Shown here in pieces: positions 59,587 through 64,000 of a stretch of DNA of 64,000 nt. Position numbers and translations under genes: made by a program. Positions within the stretch are counted from its first letter, which is position 1. The number at the start of each line of letters is the position of its first letter. Source of the DNA: Sympetrum striolatum. Lineage: Eukaryota; Arthropoda; Insecta; Odonata; Libellulidae. Location: NCBI GenBank assembly GCA_947579665.1, contig OX388350.1, positions 30,227,393-30,291,392 on the forward strand, read 5' to 3'. The notes beneath the pieces were generated by a model. The model was not told the DNA's origin. It saw nothing but the letters and a program-made list of their open reading frames with translations, and made no database searches.

Positions 59587-59710
59587 GGTTATACAAGAAG
59601 TGAAAAATAGTGACTTGGCTGGGTCCCGAACACGAGAACACCTGCCCGGAACTTGGGAGACCTGGATTCGAGTCCCAGCCAAGTCACTATTTTCCACTTC
59701 TAGTATAACC
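59587..59710 (+). repeat. tRNA-like foldback repeat
   Basis: Arms of 42 bases (59587-59628 and 59669-59710) are nearly perfect inverted repeats around a 40-nt loop, both containing AGTGACTTGGCTGGG / CCCAGCCAAGTCACT. The right arm begins at a T-arm-like GGATTCGAGTCCC (59664-59676). The folded RNA would be a long hairpin with a tRNA-like B-box at its base. Confidence 0.75.
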
Positions 59711-62700
59711 TTGGGTTAAGTTGCACGCTTTTCTGCACTATGTTAAAACTTCATTCCATCATTTGTTCTGCCCCCATATTTGTTGAATGTAACATTTTAA
59801 AATTTTCTCTTGGCATAAGAAAGAGAAAAATGGAGCTTTCATTAACAGTTGTCTAAGTCTTGTTTATGGCTGTGATTACAAGGAAGCCACTGAGTTATAA
59901 TTTGAGTAAATAATGGTACTTAGATAGAGGACTCTTCTTATGGTATGCTAAAAAAGTTTTACCCTTAGTACCTACTTAACTTACGCATACTTGCTTGGAT
60001 TATAGCATTAGTTAGCATTACTTACAGCTTAGTGAAGGAAACAAAGCCAAACTACCTCATCTTCCCTATTAAGATTCAACCCCCCTTACCAGCTCATGGT
60101 AGCTAACATAAGAGAAACTGAGGTACCGACCGGCCTTCGGGAAGCATCGATAAAGCCTTTGAGTATTAGGAGTGGAGAAAATTGAGACATATTTTAGGAA
60201 ACCTAGCCGCCGTCTGAAACCTCAATAAAAAGTAAATGAATTAATCCTAAAAGGTTATCTCTGTTAAATTCTAAATTTTTTGTCCGGACTTCATGGAAAT
60301 ACGTACTTTTTGGCTTATATTTTCGTTTAAATACTTTTACCTGATGGCGGCTGTGTAGCCGAAACCAGTCGTAATCATAAAGACTGTGAATATTGCTAAG
60401 TTGTCTTTTCCCTAGGGGGCTTCTGTTTTGAATGTGTTAAAATAAAATTTAAAGTTTTAATTTTAGCTAAAAAAATTTTAAAAGTTCTAGGTACATCGCC
60501 TTCTTCAATGAGTTAAAGTCATACTTTTGTACAGTAGTCAAATAAAAAATATATAAAACACCTCCACCAAACACAGATACAGTCGACTGAATTAATTTCT
60601 ATTACAAAATTCAATACTTTGTACTACCTGGTACTATTATTATTATCTAATTCTAAAATTTCTAAAGTGATTAAAACTATAAATTATATACGTATCTGTT
60701 TAAACTTTATTATGTTTTAAACCAATTTATAAAATTTTAAACAATAAGATTAAAACATCGCCAAGTGTAAATTAAATTGTATGCTTATAAATATACACTT
60801 ATAAATATAAATATAAAAACTTATACACCAATAATTGTGAAAAACTGAAGCTATGATTGAAACTGGTAAAATTATTCCTTCATTTGCGATATTTTATTTT
60901 ATATTTTAATTTAACGAAGAAAATGAGTCCATGAAATTAGCCAAATGTTCCAAAATTTTATCCAAGATTGCACGGAAGGAGATGTTCCCTAGAATTTTCG
61001 TCATACTGGTACCGTGACCACGATCAAGTACATCCCTCTTCTGACGCTAAGCACAACATCTTTCAAGTCAAGCGTAAACAGTACAGGATCAGGAAAACAG
61101 TTTTAATATCACTCCGACTCGAGGGGGGCTTCTTGACGGAGGAAATAGTTTCGTTATTCCTCCTTTTTTTACTCTTTTAAATTCCACCGGAAGCCGCCAT
61201 TCCCGGTAGATGGCGCTTCCAGATTTATTCCCTCCCCTTTCCTGTTAATCTCTCAAAAGACGCCGAGGTGTCTCTTAGAGCGGGATATGAGATTCGTCGG
61301 CGAGAAACAAGATCGCGGCGATGCCCCCGTTATCTTGAGTAGAACTCGGAAGGGCAACGTCCGAGGCGAATTAAATTGCCTAATGGAACTTTTAGGATAG
61401 TGTTGCGTCTTATAAAGATTTCCTGGAGCAAATTTTCCATTAAATTGGTTTTGTTGGCAGGATCTTCACAAGAGAAATGTTGTTGAAGATGCGGAAGAAG
61501 TTGGATAATGTTTTTTATTTCAGAGTAAGCAGTCCGGTTGTGTTCCAGAATAACTCGTTAAGTAACGAAACATCGAGCTCAAGTTTATTTTTTATCTACA
61601 AATACCATTAGCAATAGCAAAATAGGAGCTTAGCGATGATTATAAAGTAATATTTGCTTCTTTCAGAACTAATTACTTACTTTATCTGGTTGTCAGTCCC
61701 CGCAATTACTTTTTCATTTATAGAAAAGATATTTTAAGCCCTAAAAAATGCTCGTAAACGACCATCTGTAATTTTTATAGTCTCAAAGGAATTTTAACTT
61801 TAGTCGGTATGGAGAATAACTCATTATCGTTGTTAAAGATCGCCCTACATAAACGGGAGTATTTATTAATAGATTTAAATTGATATTTTTTGCAAAGAAT
61901 ATAAAATTTTATTATTCTACAGAATAAAGATTTAAACCAAAGCAATTTGATGCTGCGTCTCATTATTCTAACTATTGTTTATTGCGTGAGATTTTTGGTT
62001 TGAAACTGGCTCAATTCCGTATTTGAAGATCGAACTATCAATATATTCTTGTCTACATAAGTACCATACCTGTCTACTTTTAATAGAATCATAAAGATGA
62101 TTGTTCATAAATTAACTTTTCCTGAATTACGTTCAATCAGAAAACATTAAGATCATCCCTTCAACGAGTCAAATGTAATAATTTAAACGTTGCTATTAAA
62201 AAACATCTTTCATGCATGTTTCTGGGGAAAAAATTGAACTCAAGGTGTTTGCAGTCTATCGCGGGATGCAGTTTATAAAATTCAGTCCCCATTACTTGAA
62301 AACAGCAAAATTTTCGCGTTCTGAGGAAAAATATATTTTAGCTCCTTAATTCGTGGCTCTATAATTAGTACTACGAAGCTCAATTAAGTATCCATTGAGA
62401 CTCGTTTAGGAAGGATTCAAGAAATAAAAAAGGCACACTCAGCTTTATATGAATAACTTTACGAGAGTCGCCTTGCTGAGGAAGGGGTATCTCGTAACCA
62501 CATACCTAAGTAATTAGTATTTAAGATCCCTAGCGAATTTAATGAATCGCCGTGGAGTGACTCAGAATTCCAACTTGCCAAGAGAGACATTTTATTTTTG
62601 ATGACAAGATCGACCAGCGAGAGATGAAGCTACGTTAAATCAATGGAGAGGGATTTCTAAATTTTAATAGCCGATGAAGCTTTAATGTGAAGACATCTGT

Positions 62701-63020
62701 CTAAACTTCGTTAGTTGAAGGAAACTTTTTGTATGAACTTATAAATCTGGGCCTAGTTTGCAAAATGTCATGTTCATTAATTAACTCATCTCAATCAATA
62801 AATTTATCAATACATAATGTAGCCCGTGGATTTTGAAGTCCGTCGAACGGAAGTTTGGCTTGTAAAATTTTACGAGTAATTAAAAGAAAAGGAGACTTTG
62901 AGATAGCTAAATCATAATAATAAATTATGAAAAGTTGTTAAATGTCAATAATAACTATTTAATTTGGTTTAAATAATTAAATATAAAAATAAGTAATCAA
63001 AAATAAGGAAACATGGACTT
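59711..63020. other. Unassigned AT-rich region
   Basis: Apart from the motif at 60341 nothing is supported. 60420-60930 is very AT-rich. 61170-61400 is G+C-richer. Frames at 60968-61180 (plus) and 61775-61963 (minus) are unremarkable. Confidence 0.45.
60341..60367 (+). other. Hammerhead-like motif (candidate)
   Basis: CTGATGG, a perfect short stem (GGCT / AGCC with a GTGT loop), then GAAACCAG. The hammerhead core CUGANGA-stem II-GAAAC is matched except for the last A of the first box. Repeats with this signature are known from Penelope-like elements and SINE-like families, but no such protein is nearby. Confidence 0.35.
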
Positions 63021-63025
63021 GAAAT

Positions 63026-63233
63026 ATTCTGATAGGGCCGGTATTCGAAAATTTGTGTTGCCGGTGCCTCGATGAGGCCATGACGGTAGACGATGCCGCT
63101 CAGTCGGACGAAACTACACTTGCCCTTGCGCAAAAAGTTCCCTAAAACGGCTTGTTAAAATGTTCTTGCCGTGGTTAAGGCAGTCTCCCCGATACAGGAA
63201 GATCCCGGGTTCAATCACCGGCCCTGTCAGAAT
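63026..63233 (+). repeat. tRNA-like repeat with short terminal inverted repeats
   Basis: ATTCTGATAGGGCCGGT (63026-63042) is matched in inverted orientation by ACCGGCCCTGTCAGAAT (63217-63233). Inside, an A-box-like TGGTTAAGGCAG (63172-63183) and a B-box-like GGTTCAATCAC (63208-63218) have a tRNA-like spacing of 36. The B-box overlaps the right arm, the same layout as at 59.6 kb, so both belong to one class of SINE-like foldback repeats. Confidence 0.6.
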
Positions 63234-64000
63234 TTTTATGTGAAAATTAACCCTTTCCTTGTAATAAAAAATAAGATTATAAAGTTTACGTTCTTATTAT
63301 AATTTAAATATTAGTATACAGTCTAGATCATTCTAATTATTTTTATGTTCATGGTTTATATTTCACAGAAATACGATTTATGAAATCAGAGTGATTTAAC
63401 TTATGGCGCTACTCTAAGCATTATAAGTGAAATGATTCATGAAATTAGCAGAATACATTACGAATTCCAATATAGGATACTCATCATCGTTAATTTTCAA
63501 TTGAGATGCATATTTGCGTCATGCGTCATTCCATACCTGATTCGGTGATTTCATCATGCCTTAAAATGGTTATCGTCTCATCATCCGTATCAAATGAGTT
63601 ATGGAGACATCTCCCATAACTCGCTCGCTATTTCTCCAATCTCGCCCGAACAGTAATTATTCGACGAGATCTAATATACCAGTATTTATTTAAATAGGCA
63701 ATCAAAATATCAATCCACGATGACAATCAGTTACGAAATTCGTCGTTAAAACTACTACTATTCAGTCATTACTTAAAATATTCCTGTATCTACTGACTTA
63801 ATGATCGATTGATTGATTCAATTTAGTAAATAATTTCAGGAATAATCTGTTTTATCGTGAATCTCACAGTACAATAAGCAATCAAATTAAATATAATTCC
63901 TGCTGAATCTGCAAAAGGTCAATAGACAAATTGAATTAAAAATGCTAAACGAGGAATGTGCATAAAAATTCAGAAAAATCAACACGTATAAGAATTTCAT
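63234..64000. other. Unassigned AT-rich region
   Basis: No gene, RNA or repeat structure could be supported. Confidence 0.5.

Overview
This is a eukaryotic, intron-era, AT-rich (by eye about two thirds A+T) repeat-dominated window with no recognisable host gene, tRNA or rRNA. The repertoire points to an animal and most likely an arthropod: CR1/jockey-like and RTE-like non-LTR retrotransposons with microsatellite tails, a Helitron carrying a Ulp1-type protease, tRNA-derived SINE-like repeats and foldback elements. The species cannot be named from the sequence. Strand, family and function statements come from reading the DNA and its translations only.

Layout. 1-13 kb: mostly unassigned AT-rich DNA with a possible hammerhead-like motif (near 0.4 kb), a LINE-type 3' tail (1.6 kb) and a decayed RTE-like reverse-transcriptase C-terminus on the minus strand (9.7-10.2 kb). 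13.2-15.8 kb: a nearly intact, 5'-truncated non-LTR retrotransposon ORF (endonuclease part plus complete RT) ending in a stem-loop and a CATAGA-repeat tail. 15.95-17 kb and 54.8-55.8 kb: two copies of one 1-kb dispersed repeat with an internal duplication and strong hairpins. 20.25 kb: tRNA-derived SINE candidate. 22.1-22.5 kb: foldback/Mutator-like element with a perfect 9-bp target duplication. 23.7-24.2 kb: minus-strand relic of the same LINE family as at 13 kb.

24.4-47.9 kb is the striking part: thirteen ~1.1-kb higher-order units, in both orientations, each normally made of six diverged ~150-175-bp monomers, and every monomer carrying a tRNA T-arm/B-box-like core (GGTTCGANNCC). I count about 81 such boxes. 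Spacing within a unit is nearly fixed (176-170-166-157-148 bp). The last monomer of each unit also carries an A-box-like motif and a downstream T-run, so it looks like a complete type-2 RNA polymerase III unit. Units meet at TA-rich microsatellites, sometimes as perfect palindromes. The array is split between 26.27 and 34.08 kb by foreign DNA containing a tandem duplication with a CRE site and a long, almost intact autonomous Helitron ORF (1750 codons: Ulp1-like protease, AT-hook-like basic stretch, nested 15-residue repeats, HUH Rep, Pif1-like helicase).

48-64 kb: mainly unassigned DNA with LINE relics (49.3-49.7, 56.1, 58.9-59.5 kb), two tRNA-like foldback repeats (59.6 and 63.1 kb) and a second hammerhead-like motif (60.3 kb). 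Genes do not form a host pathway; the interest lies in how mobile elements, and possibly RNA polymerase III signals, built the central array.
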